A stretch of DNA of 64,000 nt from Anaerosalibacter bizertensis. GTDB lineage: Bacteria; Bacillota; Clostridia; Tissierellales; Sporanaerobacteraceae. Positions 27,182 to 35,838 of the stretch are shown here, piece after piece. Each line of letters starts with the position of its first letter. Positions within the stretch are counted from its first letter, which is position 1. The position numbers were made by a program, and so were the translations under genes. The notes beneath the pieces are model-generated. The model searched no databases and was not told the origin of the DNA. It worked only from the letters and a program-made list of their open reading frames with translations. Location of the stretch: NCBI RefSeq assembly GCF_009696605.1, contig NZ_VULR01000010.1, positions 29,026 to 93,025 of the forward strand, written 5' to 3'.

Positions 27182-27208
27182 GCTATATACTAGAGAGGAG
27201 AAAGAATA

Positions 27209-28174
27209 ATGGTTGATTATACCGACACAATACGAACTATAATTATTTCTTTTATTATAACTGTTATACTAGGTCCAATATTGATACCTGTTTTAAGGAA
27301 AATGAAAGTTGGGCAAAGTATTAGAGAGGAAGGTCCAAAAACTCATTATAAGAAGAGTGGTACCCCTACTATGGGTGGAATTATTATGATGATTGGACTT
27401 TTAATTACTGTTTTAACTTCAGGTATATTAAATAGGGATATATATATTTTACTTTTATCTACTTTTGGTTTTGGTCTTATAGGATTTATTGATGATTATA
27501 TAAAGGTAGTCAAAAGAAGATCTTTAGGACTTAAGCCTTATCAAAAGTTGATTGGCCAGTTTATATTAGCTGCTTTACTGGCTATTTATCAGTCTAATAC
27601 TTCTATGCTAGGTACTAAGATAATTATTCCGTTTGTAAGTAATAAATATTTAGATTTAGGAATGCTTTATATACCTTTTATAACTTTTGTGGTAGTGGGT
27701 ACTGTAAATAGTGTGAATCTAACAGATGGATTAGATGGTTTAGCTACAGGTGTTACTTTAATAGTATTATCATTTTTCGGTTTAGTTTCATTAAATTGGG
27801 GAATGGATAGTGCTTCTATATTTTCCGCAGCATTAACAGGAGCATGCCTTGGATTTTTAGTTTTTAATGCTTATCCAGCTAAAGTGTTTATGGGAGATAC
27901 AGGTTCTATGGCTTTAGGAGGTGCAGTGTCTGCTCTTGCTATATTATTGAATTTACCACTGATAATTCCTATAGTAGGAGGAATATATTTTGTTGAAGCA
28001 TTGTCAGTTATAATACAAGTGACTTCTTATAAATTAACTGGAAAAAGGGTATTTTTAATGAGTCCCCTTCACCATCATTTTGAACAAAAAGGATGGTCAG
28101 AAACTAGAGTTGTAGCAGTTTTCTGGATTATAACTGTTATATTATGTCTAATTGGAGTAGCTAGTATAAACTAA
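27209..28174 (+). CDS. mraY: Phospho-N-acetylmuramoyl-pentapeptide transferase
   Basis: 321-residue polytopic enzyme that forms lipid I from UDP-MurNAc-pentapeptide and undecaprenyl phosphate. Signatures include KKSGTPTMGG, FIDDYIKVVKRRSLGL, NLTDGLDGLA and MSPLHHHFE, which carry the catalytic aspartates and the MraY HHH motif. About ten membrane helices. 27 bp after murE. Confidence 0.96.
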   Translation: MVDYTDTIRTIIISFIITVILGPILIPVLRKMKVGQSIREEGPKTHYKKSGTPTMGGIIMMIGLLITVLTSGILNRDIYILLLSTFGFGLIGFIDDYIKVVKRRSLGLKPYQKLIGQFILAALLAIYQSNTSMLGTKIIIPFVSNKYLDLGMLYIPFITFVVVGTVNSVNLTDGLDGLATGVTLIVLSFFGLVSLNWGMDSASIFSAALTGACLGFLVFNAYPAKVFMGDTGSMALGGAVSALAILLNLPLIIPIVGGIYFVEALSVIIQVTSYKLTGKRVFLMSPLHHHFEQKGWSETRVVAVFWIITVILCLIGVASIN

Positions 28175-28197
28175 ATTTAGAAAGATAGGTGTTTGAA

Positions 28198-29559
28198 ATG
28201 GAGTTAGAAAATAAAAATGTACTCATACTAGGTTTAGGGGTAAGCGGAGTGTCTACTGTTAAGGCTTTAAATAAATTGGGAGCCAATATTATAATAAGTG
28301 ATTCTAAAAAAGAAGATGAACTTAAAGATTTTTTAAAGAGTATAGAATTATATTCTGTTAAACTTTTTCTAGGCACCAATGATGTTCCATTAGATGATAT
28401 AGATTTGATTGTAAAAAGTCCTGGCATACCCCTTGATATACCAATAATTGAAAAAGCTAAAAAACTAAATATTGAAGTAATAACTGATATAGAGCTAGCT
28501 TATAGGATCATTCCTAAAAATAAATTCATAGCGATTACAGGAACAAATGGAAAAACTACTACTACAACATTGATGGGAGAAATTTTAAAAAAAGCTGGAT
28601 ATAGCTGTCATATTACGGGAAATATAGGTGTAGGAATACTTTGGGAAGCAGTTAATTCGAAAAAAGAAGATATTTTTGTAATTGAAGCAAGTAGTTTTCA
28701 ATTAGAAAGTATTGATAAATTTAAACCTAAGGTAAGCGCAATTATAAACATAACTCCAGATCACATAAATTGGCATAAAACTTATGAAAACTATATTAAT
28801 TCTAAAAAGAAAGTATTTAAAAATCAAGATAAGACTGATTTTACTGTGCTTAACTATGATGATGAAGTATTAAGAAATACAAAAGATAATATTAATTCAA
28901 ATATAATATGGTTTAGTGTAAATAGCAAATTAAATAATGGAGTATATATTGATGGGAAAGATATTGTTATAAGTCATTATGGAAAAATTGTTAAAGTTAT
29001 GCCTTGGAAAGAAATTAAAATTCCAGGAAAACATAATTTAGAAAATGCATTATCTAGTATTGCTATAGGCTGGGCAATGGGAATAGATGTAGAAGATATG
29101 GCAGACGTTTTAAGAAGCTTTGAAGGTGTAGAGCATAGGATTGAATATGTGACTAGTATTGAAGGAGTGAAATTTTACAATGATTCAAAAGGTACTAACT
29201 CTGATGCTAGTATTAAGGCAATAGAAGCATTAGAACCACCTCTTATAGTTATAGCAGGAGGAAAGGATAAGGGAACAGATTTTGATGATTTTATAAAATC
29301 TTTTAAAGGAAAAGTAAAGGCCTTAATTTTATTAGGTGAAACTAAAGATAAAATTAAAGAAACTGCAATTAAATATGGATTTAATAATATATATATAGTA
29401 GGCAGTATGAATGAAGCTGTTAACAAATCTTTTAAAATAGGAAATAGTGGAGATACGGTTTTACTTTCACCAGCTTGTGCTAGTTGGGATATGTATGAAA
29501 GCTTCGAAGAAAGAGGTAAGGATTTTAAAGAAGCTGTGTACAACTTAAAGGAGGATTAA
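28198..29559 (+). CDS. murD: UDP-MurNAc-L-alanine--D-glutamate ligase
   Basis: 453-residue Mur ligase adding D-glutamate. N-terminal Rossmann segment LILGLGVSGVSTVKAL, ATP loop TGTNGKTTTT, central ITPDHINWH and C-terminal FYNDSKGTNSDAS are all standard. ATG 28198 behind AGGTG is preferred to an in-frame GTG at 28189. The stop abuts the ftsW start. Confidence 0.95.
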   Translation: MELENKNVLILGLGVSGVSTVKALNKLGANIIISDSKKEDELKDFLKSIELYSVKLFLGTNDVPLDDIDLIVKSPGIPLDIPIIEKAKKLNIEVITDIELAYRIIPKNKFIAITGTNGKTTTTTLMGEILKKAGYSCHITGNIGVGILWEAVNSKKEDIFVIEASSFQLESIDKFKPKVSAIINITPDHINWHKTYENYINSKKKVFKNQDKTDFTVLNYDDEVLRNTKDNINSNIIWFSVNSKLNNGVYIDGKDIVISHYGKIVKVMPWKEIKIPGKHNLENALSSIAIGWAMGIDVEDMADVLRSFEGVEHRIEYVTSIEGVKFYNDSKGTNSDASIKAIEALEPPLIVIAGGKDKGTDFDDFIKSFKGKVKALILLGETKDKIKETAIKYGFNNIYIVGSMNEAVNKSFKIGNSGDTVLLSPACASWDMYESFEERGKDFKEAVYNLKED

Positions 29560-30666
29560 ATGATGGCAAAAAAAAGAGCTAGTGATTTTACCTTGCTTTT
29601 ATCCACCATACTATTGGTATTTATTGGTATAATTATGGTATTTAGCTCTAGTTGGCCAGATGCACTTTACAAAATGAAGGATGGTTATCATTTCTTAAGA
29701 AAGCAGTTAATAGCAAGTTTTTTGGGGCTAGTAGGTTTAGTTTTTTTTATGAATTTTAATTATAAGAAATTGGATAAATTGTCCTTATTTATTTTTATTG
29801 CATCTTTGCTTTCAGGAATGCTTATTTTTACTCCACTTGGTGCGGAGTTCCATGGAGCTAGACGTTGGGTCAAACTAGGAGGATTTACCTTCATGCCTTC
29901 AGATTTAATAAAATTAGGGTCTGTAATATATTTATCGTCTTTTTTGTCAAAGAAGAAAGATGATATTAGGAGATTGGGAAAAGGTGTTATTCCTTCTCTT
30001 ATTATTATAGGTATTTCCTGTGGAATGATCTATGCGCAAAAAGACCTTAGTACAAGTTTTACATTAGGTGTTACCCTTTTAAGTATTATGTTTATTGCTG
30101 GTATGAAGCTTAGTCATTTAGGTGCATTGATGGCTATGGGAGGTATTGGAGTATATAAGGCTATTTCAGGCGAAAGTTTTAGAGCTAAGAGATTTCTTGC
30201 ATTTAAGGATTCTTTTGCTGATAAAGTTGGATTTGGATGGCAAGCTGTTCAGTCGCTATATGCACTAGGATCAGGTGGATTATTTGGTTTAGGCTTAGGA
30301 AAGAGTAGACAAAAGTTTTTTTACATACCAGAGCCTTATAATGATTTTATCTTTTCAATAATAGGTGAAGAATTAGGATTTTTAGGTTCTCTTACAGTTA
30401 TAATGTTATTTTTATTGATTATATGGAGAGGAATAAAGATTGCTTTAAATACTGAAGATTTATTTGGATGCTTGTTAGCTTCAGGTATAACTGCTCTTAT
30501 AACTATCCAATCACTTATTCATATAGCTGTAGTTACATCATCTGTGCCTACTACGGGAATACCATTACCTTTAGTTAGTTATGGGGGAACATCTTTAATT
30601 CTTTATATGGGCTCTATAGGTATACTTTTAAATATTTCAAGACATGCAGATTTAGATAGGAGTTGA
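29560..30666 (+). CDS. ftsW: SEDS peptidoglycan glycosyltransferase FtsW/SpoVE
   Basis: 368-residue SEDS polymerase with about ten helices. Family marks are RRWVKLGGFTFMPSD, AQKDLSTS, the loop IPEPYNDFIFSIIGEELGF and the C-terminal SYGGTSLI. It polymerises lipid II with the PASTA-PBP. In Bacillus this dcw position is held by spoVE, the sporulation paralogue; with only one SEDS gene here, its use in division, sporulation or both is not settled. Immediately adjacent to murD. Confidence 0.93.
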   Translation: MMAKKRASDFTLLLSTILLVFIGIIMVFSSSWPDALYKMKDGYHFLRKQLIASFLGLVGLVFFMNFNYKKLDKLSLFIFIASLLSGMLIFTPLGAEFHGARRWVKLGGFTFMPSDLIKLGSVIYLSSFLSKKKDDIRRLGKGVIPSLIIIGISCGMIYAQKDLSTSFTLGVTLLSIMFIAGMKLSHLGALMAMGGIGVYKAISGESFRAKRFLAFKDSFADKVGFGWQAVQSLYALGSGGLFGLGLGKSRQKFFYIPEPYNDFIFSIIGEELGFLGSLTVIMLFLLIIWRGIKIALNTEDLFGCLLASGITALITIQSLIHIAVVTSSVPTTGIPLPLVSYGGTSLILYMGSIGILLNISRHADLDRS

Positions 30667-30672
30667 AAATAA

Positions 30673-31776
30673 ATGAAGTTTTTAATAACTGGTGGAGGCA
30701 CTGGAGGACATATATATCCAGCTTTAGCTATTGCTAATGAAATAAGGGATAGATATAAAGATGCGGAAATACTATATGTTGGAACGAAAAAAGGTATGGA
30801 AAGTGAATTGGTTCCTAAAGAAGGATTTAACTTTAAGACCATAAGAGTGAAGGGTTTTCCAAGAAAGTTTTCAAAAGAAATGTTTAAAACTGTTAAGGAA
30901 TTATTCTTAGGTCTTAACGATGCAAAAAAAATTATAAAAGAATTTCAACCAGATGTAGTAATTGGTACTGGTGGTTATGTATGTGGTCCAGTAGTCTATA
31001 TTGCTAGCAAAAAAAAGATACCGACAATTATACACGAACAAAATGCCTTTCCTGGAATAACAAATAAGATTTTATCTAGATATGTAGATAAAATAGCTTT
31101 AAGTTTTGAAGAGTCTGTAAAATATTTTAAATATCCTAATAAAATATCTATTACAGGCAATCCAGTGAGGAAGAGCTTATTTCTGGTAGATAAAAATAGT
31201 GCATATAAAAAATTAAGTATTGATCCAGATATTCCACTGGTACTTTCTTTCGGTGGCAGTGGAGGGCAAAAAAAGCTAAATGACAGTATGTTTCATGTAA
31301 TAAAAGAGAATGCTGATAATTCTAATATACAGATATTACACATAACAGGGAAAAGATTTTATGAAGATTTTACAAAGAAGTTAAAGAAAGAAAATATAGT
31401 TATTAAAGAAAATATAAAAATACTCCCCTATTTCTTTGATATGCCGGAAGGATTAAATATTGCAAATTTAGTTGTCACTAGTGCAGGGGCTATAACTATT
31501 TCTGAAATAACAGCTTTAGGCATACCAAGTATTATAATTCCTAAATCATATACAGCAGAAAATCATCAAGTATACAATGCAAAGGCTCTTGAAAAAAAAG
31601 GGGCTAGCCTAGTTATATTAGAAGAAGACTTAACAGGAGAAAAATTAAACAATAGTATAAAAAAATTGTTAGAGGATGAAGAAGAGCTTAGTACGATGAG
31701 AAAAAACAGTAAAAAACTTGGGAAAATAGAGGCGGTAAATGAAATTGTAGATATAATAGAAGGAATGATTGAATAA
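30673..31776 (+). CDS. murG: UDP-GlcNAc:lipid I N-acetylglucosaminyltransferase
   Basis: 367-residue GT28 glycosyltransferase that makes lipid II on the inner membrane face. GGGTGGHIYPALAIA at the N terminus binds the diphosphate, FGGSGGQKKLND opens the second domain, and VVTSAGAITISEITALG binds UDP-GlcNAc. It follows ftsW by 6 bp. Confidence 0.95.
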   Translation: MKFLITGGGTGGHIYPALAIANEIRDRYKDAEILYVGTKKGMESELVPKEGFNFKTIRVKGFPRKFSKEMFKTVKELFLGLNDAKKIIKEFQPDVVIGTGGYVCGPVVYIASKKKIPTIIHEQNAFPGITNKILSRYVDKIALSFEESVKYFKYPNKISITGNPVRKSLFLVDKNSAYKKLSIDPDIPLVLSFGGSGGQKKLNDSMFHVIKENADNSNIQILHITGKRFYEDFTKKLKKENIVIKENIKILPYFFDMPEGLNIANLVVTSAGAITISEITALGIPSIIIPKSYTAENHQVYNAKALEKKGASLVILEEDLTGEKLNNSIKKLLEDEEELSTMRKNSKKLGKIEAVNEIVDIIEGMIE

Positions 31777-31800
31777 TTATTTAGCATGTAACACCTTTTT

Positions 31801-31851
31801 AGAATATGCATAGAATATATTATGTGTAATACACAAGTTGTTGCATATTCT
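31801..31851 (+). repeat. Inverted repeat abutting the murA ribosome site
   Basis: AGAATATGCA (31801-31810) pairs perfectly with TGCATATTCT (31842-31851); a smaller stem TGTGT/ACACA (31823-31835) lies inside. The right arm touches GGAGG at 31852. It could be an mRNA structure affecting murA translation or a DNA-binding site. Confidence 0.5.
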
Positions 31852-31863
31852 GGAGGTGTAATA

Positions 31864-33117
31864 ATGGGAAAATATATAATTAATGGAGACGAAAGATTAG
31901 TAGGAGAAGTTTCTGTTTCTGGAGCTAAAAATGCAGTTTTACCTATTTTGGCTGCTACAGTTGTTGGAGGGAATAGGAGTACAATATTTAATACTCCAAA
32001 TCTTAGAGATGTTGATATAATGGAAAAAATATTGCTTTCTATTGGATGCAAAGTAGAAAGAATGGACAATATTATGTATGTAGATTCTAGAAATTTAAGT
32101 AATACAAATATTCCAGATGAACTAGTTAGAGAAATGCGTTCTTCAATTATACTTATGGGTTCTATGCTGACTAGATGTGGTGAGACGAAGGTTTCTTATC
32201 CTGGCGGTTGTGAAATTGGTCCAAGACCTATTGATTTGCATTTAAAGGCTTTAAGGGAAATGGGCGCCAAAATAGATGAATCTCATGGATTCTTATATTG
32301 TCATTGTGAAAAATTAAAAGGCTGTGAAATACAATTGGATTATCCAAGTGTGGGAGCTACAGAAAATACTATACTAGCTGCTGTAAGGGCAAAGGGGACT
32401 ACCGTTATAAGGAATGCAGCCAGAGAACCAGAAATTATAGACTTACAAAATTATTTGAATAAATGTGGTGCAAAAATATCTGGAGCTGGAACAAGTATTA
32501 TAAAAATTGAAGGAGTCGAAAAGTTTAAAGATGTAGAATATACAATAATGCCAGATAGAATAGTTACAGGGACTTATATGGCAGCTTCCGCTTTAACAGG
32601 TGGGGAGGTTATAATAAAGAATGTAGAGACCAATCATATTCAAGCTATAGTTGCTAAATTGAAAGAAGCAGGTTGCTTGATATATAATGATAATAGTTCA
32701 TTAAAAGTTATAGGACCTGAAAAAATAAATTATATTGAAATGACTCAAACATTGCCATATCCAGGATTTCCTACTGATATGCAAGCTCAAATGATGGCAG
32801 TTTTAAGCATAGCTGATGGCACAAGTATTATATCAGAAACAGTTTTTGAAAATAGATTTAAACATGCAGATGAATTAATAAGGATGGGTGCTGATATTAA
32901 GATCATAGGAAAAGTAGCTATAATTAAAGGGGTCAAAGAGCTTACAGGAGCTAAGGTGAAGTCGAAAGATTTAAGAGGAGGAGCAAGCTTAGTCTTAGCA
33001 GGCCTTGCAGCAAAAGGAACCACTGAAGTGGAAAATATATATCATATAGAAAGAGGATACGAAGATTTAGATGAAAATTTAAGGAAATTAGGTGCAGATA
33101 TTATAAAAGTAGAATAG
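31864..33117 (+). CDS. murA: UDP-N-acetylglucosamine 1-carboxyvinyltransferase
   Basis: 417-residue enzyme of the first committed peptidoglycan step, transferring enolpyruvate from PEP. The catalytic cysteine is Cys116 in GGCEIGPRPIDLHL, which predicts fosfomycin sensitivity by family knowledge. FPTDMQAQMMA and the C-terminal RGYEDLDENLRKLGA are standard. ATG 31864 follows GGAGGTGTAATA and gives the normal length; an in-frame ATG at 31822 is unlikely. Confidence 0.96.
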   Translation: MGKYIINGDERLVGEVSVSGAKNAVLPILAATVVGGNRSTIFNTPNLRDVDIMEKILLSIGCKVERMDNIMYVDSRNLSNTNIPDELVREMRSSIILMGSMLTRCGETKVSYPGGCEIGPRPIDLHLKALREMGAKIDESHGFLYCHCEKLKGCEIQLDYPSVGATENTILAAVRAKGTTVIRNAAREPEIIDLQNYLNKCGAKISGAGTSIIKIEGVEKFKDVEYTIMPDRIVTGTYMAASALTGGEVIIKNVETNHIQAIVAKLKEAGCLIYNDNSSLKVIGPEKINYIEMTQTLPYPGFPTDMQAQMMAVLSIADGTSIISETVFENRFKHADELIRMGADIKIIGKVAIIKGVKELTGAKVKSKDLRGGASLVLAGLAAKGTTEVENIYHIERGYEDLDENLRKLGADIIKVE

Positions 33118-33168
33118 CAGCTATTTGCTGCTAATATCTGTAAGGACAAGCACTGGGTGGTGTAGACT

Positions 33169-33930
33169 ATGATTGAGAAAAGAAAAGTGGATAAAAAGGT
33201 TAAAAAGAAGAAAAAAGGAATTATATTTTTTATATTTTTAATGACATTTTTTATATTTACTATTATATCTTTTAAAAATGGTTTGTTTAACATAACTTCA
33301 ATAGATGTTGTGGGAAATAAAAAATTATCTAAAGAACAAGTTATTAGAGCTTCAGGTGGTACTACAAATGAGAACATATTTAAAGTCAGTTTGAAAAATA
33401 TGGAGATAAATTTAAAAAGACATCCATATATAAAAGAAGCGAAAGTAAAGAGGAAACTTCCTGATAAATTAGCAGTTAATATAGTAGAGAGAAGAGAAAA
33501 GTTTAGTATACCTTATATGGAATCCTATGTATACTCTGATGGTGAAAGCTTTGTTTTGAGAATTGAATCTGAGCCTGATGTGGAAAAAGTTCCTATAATT
33601 ATAGGAATAAATATAGAAAAGCCACAAATTGGAGATGAAATTGTTTTAGAAAAGGGTAAAGATATAGAAGAATTAGAGAACTTTATTAAGATAGCTGATG
33701 AAGTTAAATTATTAGAACAGGTGAAAAGCATTGATTTTTCAAAAAAAGAAAACATTGATATTAATTTAAGAAATGGAATTAAGGTTGCGTTTGGACCTCT
33801 AAATAATGTAAAATATAAATTAAGCTACCTTTATAGCATATTAGAAGATGTTTCAAAAAAAGACTTAAATTGTAAATATATATATTTTAATAAAGGGGAG
33901 AATCCAATTATAGTAACAGATGATAAATAG
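33169..33930 (+). CDS. divIB: Cell division protein DivIB/FtsQ
   Basis: 253-residue bitopic protein: very basic cytoplasmic tail (residues 2-19, mostly Lys/Arg), one membrane helix (about 20-40), then the POTRA domain starting ITSIDVVGNKKLSKEQVIR and the beta domain. It scaffolds FtsL and the PBP at the septum. The family is weakly conserved, but topology, POTRA pattern and place between murA and ftsA agree. Confidence 0.9.
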   Translation: MIEKRKVDKKVKKKKKGIIFFIFLMTFFIFTIISFKNGLFNITSIDVVGNKKLSKEQVIRASGGTTNENIFKVSLKNMEINLKRHPYIKEAKVKRKLPDKLAVNIVERREKFSIPYMESYVYSDGESFVLRIESEPDVEKVPIIIGINIEKPQIGDEIVLEKGKDIEELENFIKIADEVKLLEQVKSIDFSKKENIDINLRNGIKVAFGPLNNVKYKLSYLYSILEDVSKKDLNCKYIYFNKGENPIIVTDDK

Positions 33931-33940
33931 GAGGATTTAA

Positions 33941-34672
33941 ATGAAAAAGGTTGAAGGACGAGTTGCTATTGCATTAGTATGTGTTTTTTTAGGAATTATT
34001 TTAGCTATACAATTTAAGACTGTAAACAAAACAATAGGCGAAGGGGTTTTACCTACTCAAAAGGCTCAGCAGCTATCTATTGAATTGAAGAAAGCTCAAG
34101 ATGAAAGAGATGGACTTAGACAGGAATTAGATGATATTGAAGAAAAGATTAGTCAATATGAAAAAGGAGAATCTGAAAAGAATGTATATACAGAAAATCT
34201 ATATAAAGATTTAGAAAAATATAGAATGTTTGCAGGATATCTAGATTTGCAAGGGCCAGGAATTGTTTTGGAAATCAACGATCCACCTATGGATGTTCAA
34301 CTTGGCGAAGAATCGAGCATAGTAGATGATTATGATATTATTTTACAGATAATAAGTGTTTTAAATGCTTCCGAAGCAGAAGCCATATCTATAAATGATC
34401 AAAGATATACTTCTTATACTGAAATAGTTAGAGCTGGAAATCATATAGAGATAAATGGAGTATCTGTAGGAGCACCTATAGTTATAAAGGCAATAGGAGA
34501 TCCTTCATTACTTGAATCTTCGTTGATTTTTAAGGGTGGGATATTGTGGTATTTAGAAAATTATTCTGATTATATTGTTCAATTAAAACAAGAAAAAAAT
34601 ATTCAAATTCCTAAGTATAGAAAAACCCAAAATTTTACTTATGCAAAACCAAAAGTTGAAAGTGCTAATTAA
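33941..34672 (+). CDS. DUF881-family protein, first copy
   Basis: 243-residue protein with an N-terminal membrane helix (about 7-24), a coiled coil (about 40-80: LSIELKKAQDERDGLRQELD) and the DUF881 domain with LQGPGIVLEINDPP, NASEAEAISINDQRYTS and VGAPIVIKAIGDPS. Function is unknown; the family is common between divIB and ftsA in Firmicutes and Actinobacteria. A second copy follows after 12 bp or so. Ribosome site AGGAGG. Confidence 0.9.
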   Translation: MKKVEGRVAIALVCVFLGIILAIQFKTVNKTIGEGVLPTQKAQQLSIELKKAQDERDGLRQELDDIEEKISQYEKGESEKNVYTENLYKDLEKYRMFAGYLDLQGPGIVLEINDPPMDVQLGEESSIVDDYDIILQIISVLNASEAEAISINDQRYTSYTEIVRAGNHIEINGVSVGAPIVIKAIGDPSLLESSLIFKGGILWYLENYSDYIVQLKQEKNIQIPKYRKTQNFTYAKPKVESAN

Positions 34673-34690
34673 CGCCCTAGGGGGATGGAT

Positions 34691-35422
34691 ATGAAGAAAG
34701 TTAGCAGTACTAATATTACGCTACTTGTTTTTAGTATATTTCTAGGTTTTTTTGCTGTAACTCAAATGAAACAAAATGTAGAGAGTTATAATTTAGTTAC
34801 TTTAAAATCTATACAAGTTACTAAAAATGAGATAAATAATACTTATGATGAAATTAAAGAGATGGAATCTCTTATTAAGAGTAAAAAAGAAGAATTAGAG
34901 AAATTAGAAGGAATTAAAAAAAATGATGCTGAAAATATACATGATATTTTGGTTGAAGGAACAGAAACTACCAAAGTTGCTTCTGGATTTACCGATATGG
35001 AAGGCCCTGGTATAGTTATAAAGATGTGGGACAATCAAGACACAGAAATTAAAGGTGTTGAAATAAGTGACGATGTAATTCATGATATGGATATACTTAT
35101 GATACTAAATGATCTAAGAATAGCAGGGGCTGAGGCAATAAGTATAAATGGTCAAAGAGTCATGCCTATGTCTGAAATAAAATGTGGGGGTCCTATAGTA
35201 AAGATTAATGGGAAAAGCTTAGGAACTCCTTTTGTCATAAAAGCTATAGGAGATCCAAAACTTTTAAATGCAGCTGTAAATGCTCCAGCAACTCATGGCT
35301 ATGAACTTAAAAATTTTAATAAGATAAATATTGAATCTAACATAGAAGATAATGTCTTTGTACCTGGATATTCTGGCAGGTTTAGATTTAAATATGCAAA
35401 ACCTATAAAAGAAGGTGATTAA
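34691..35422 (+). CDS. DUF881-family protein, second copy
   Basis: About 243 residues, same architecture as the preceding gene: membrane helix, coiled coil (TYDEIKEMESLIKSKKEELE) and DUF881 domain (MEGPGIVIKMWD, AGAEAISINGQRVM, LGTPFVIKAIGDP). The pair arose by tandem duplication but has diverged well. ATG 34691 fits the GGGG ribosome site better than the ATG at 34685. It is coupled to sbp, whose start overlaps or touches its stop. Confidence 0.9.
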   Translation: MKKVSSTNITLLVFSIFLGFFAVTQMKQNVESYNLVTLKSIQVTKNEINNTYDEIKEMESLIKSKKEELEKLEGIKKNDAENIHDILVEGTETTKVASGFTDMEGPGIVIKMWDNQDTEIKGVEISDDVIHDMDILMILNDLRIAGAEAISINGQRVMPMSEIKCGGPIVKINGKSLGTPFVIKAIGDPKLLNAAVNAPATHGYELKNFNKINIESNIEDNVFVPGYSGRFRFKYAKPIKEGD

Positions 35423-35423
35423 A

Positions 35424-35801
35424 TTGTTATTTGCAATAATAGGAATTTTAGTAGGGGTAATTGTTGGACTTGTGCTACCTATAACTTATAGTCCAACTTA
35501 TGCATTATATATATCAGTTGCTATATTAGCTTGTCTTGACTCGGTATTTGGAGGAGTGAGGGCTAACTTAGAAAATACATTTGATACTAGAATATTTATA
35601 TCAGGTTTTTTTGGAAATGCGATATTGGCTGCTTTTTTAGCTTATATTGGTGATAGGTTAGGAGTACCACTTTATTATGCAGCTATTTTTGCTTTTGGAG
35701 GAAGATTATTTGACAACTTTGCATCTATTAGGAGAATACTGTTATTTAAAAGAACTGTAAGAAAAAAGAAGGGAAAAAGTGAAAATGAATTGGAAAATTA
35801 G
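35424..35801 (+). CDS. sbp: Small basic protein (Sbp, DUF1290)
   Basis: About 125 residues with three or four hydrophobic helices and a basic tail (KRTVRKKKGKSE). The segment ILACLDSVFGGVRANLENTFD is typical of the Sbp family, found before ftsA/ftsZ. TTG 35424 behind GAAGGTG is the likelier start; a GTG at 35415 in frame is possible. Role unknown; membrane location is predicted. Confidence 0.88.
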   Translation: MLFAIIGILVGVIVGLVLPITYSPTYALYISVAILACLDSVFGGVRANLENTFDTRIFISGFFGNAILAAFLAYIGDRLGVPLYYAAIFAFGGRLFDNFASIRRILLFKRTVRKKKGKSENELEN

Positions 35802-35838
35802 ACATTTTAAGTAGATTTAGGCTAAAGGGGGCATATTT

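Noticed and set aside
31566..32069. Minus-strand open frame of 167 codons across the murG-murA junction
   Set aside because: It spans the end of one certain gene and the start of another, is rich in Ser/Ile/Leu from reverse reading, and has no start signal.
33114..33132. TAGCAGC/GCTGCTA hairpin after murA as a terminator
   Set aside because: Only seven pairs and no T run; divIB follows at once and is expected to be cotranscribed.
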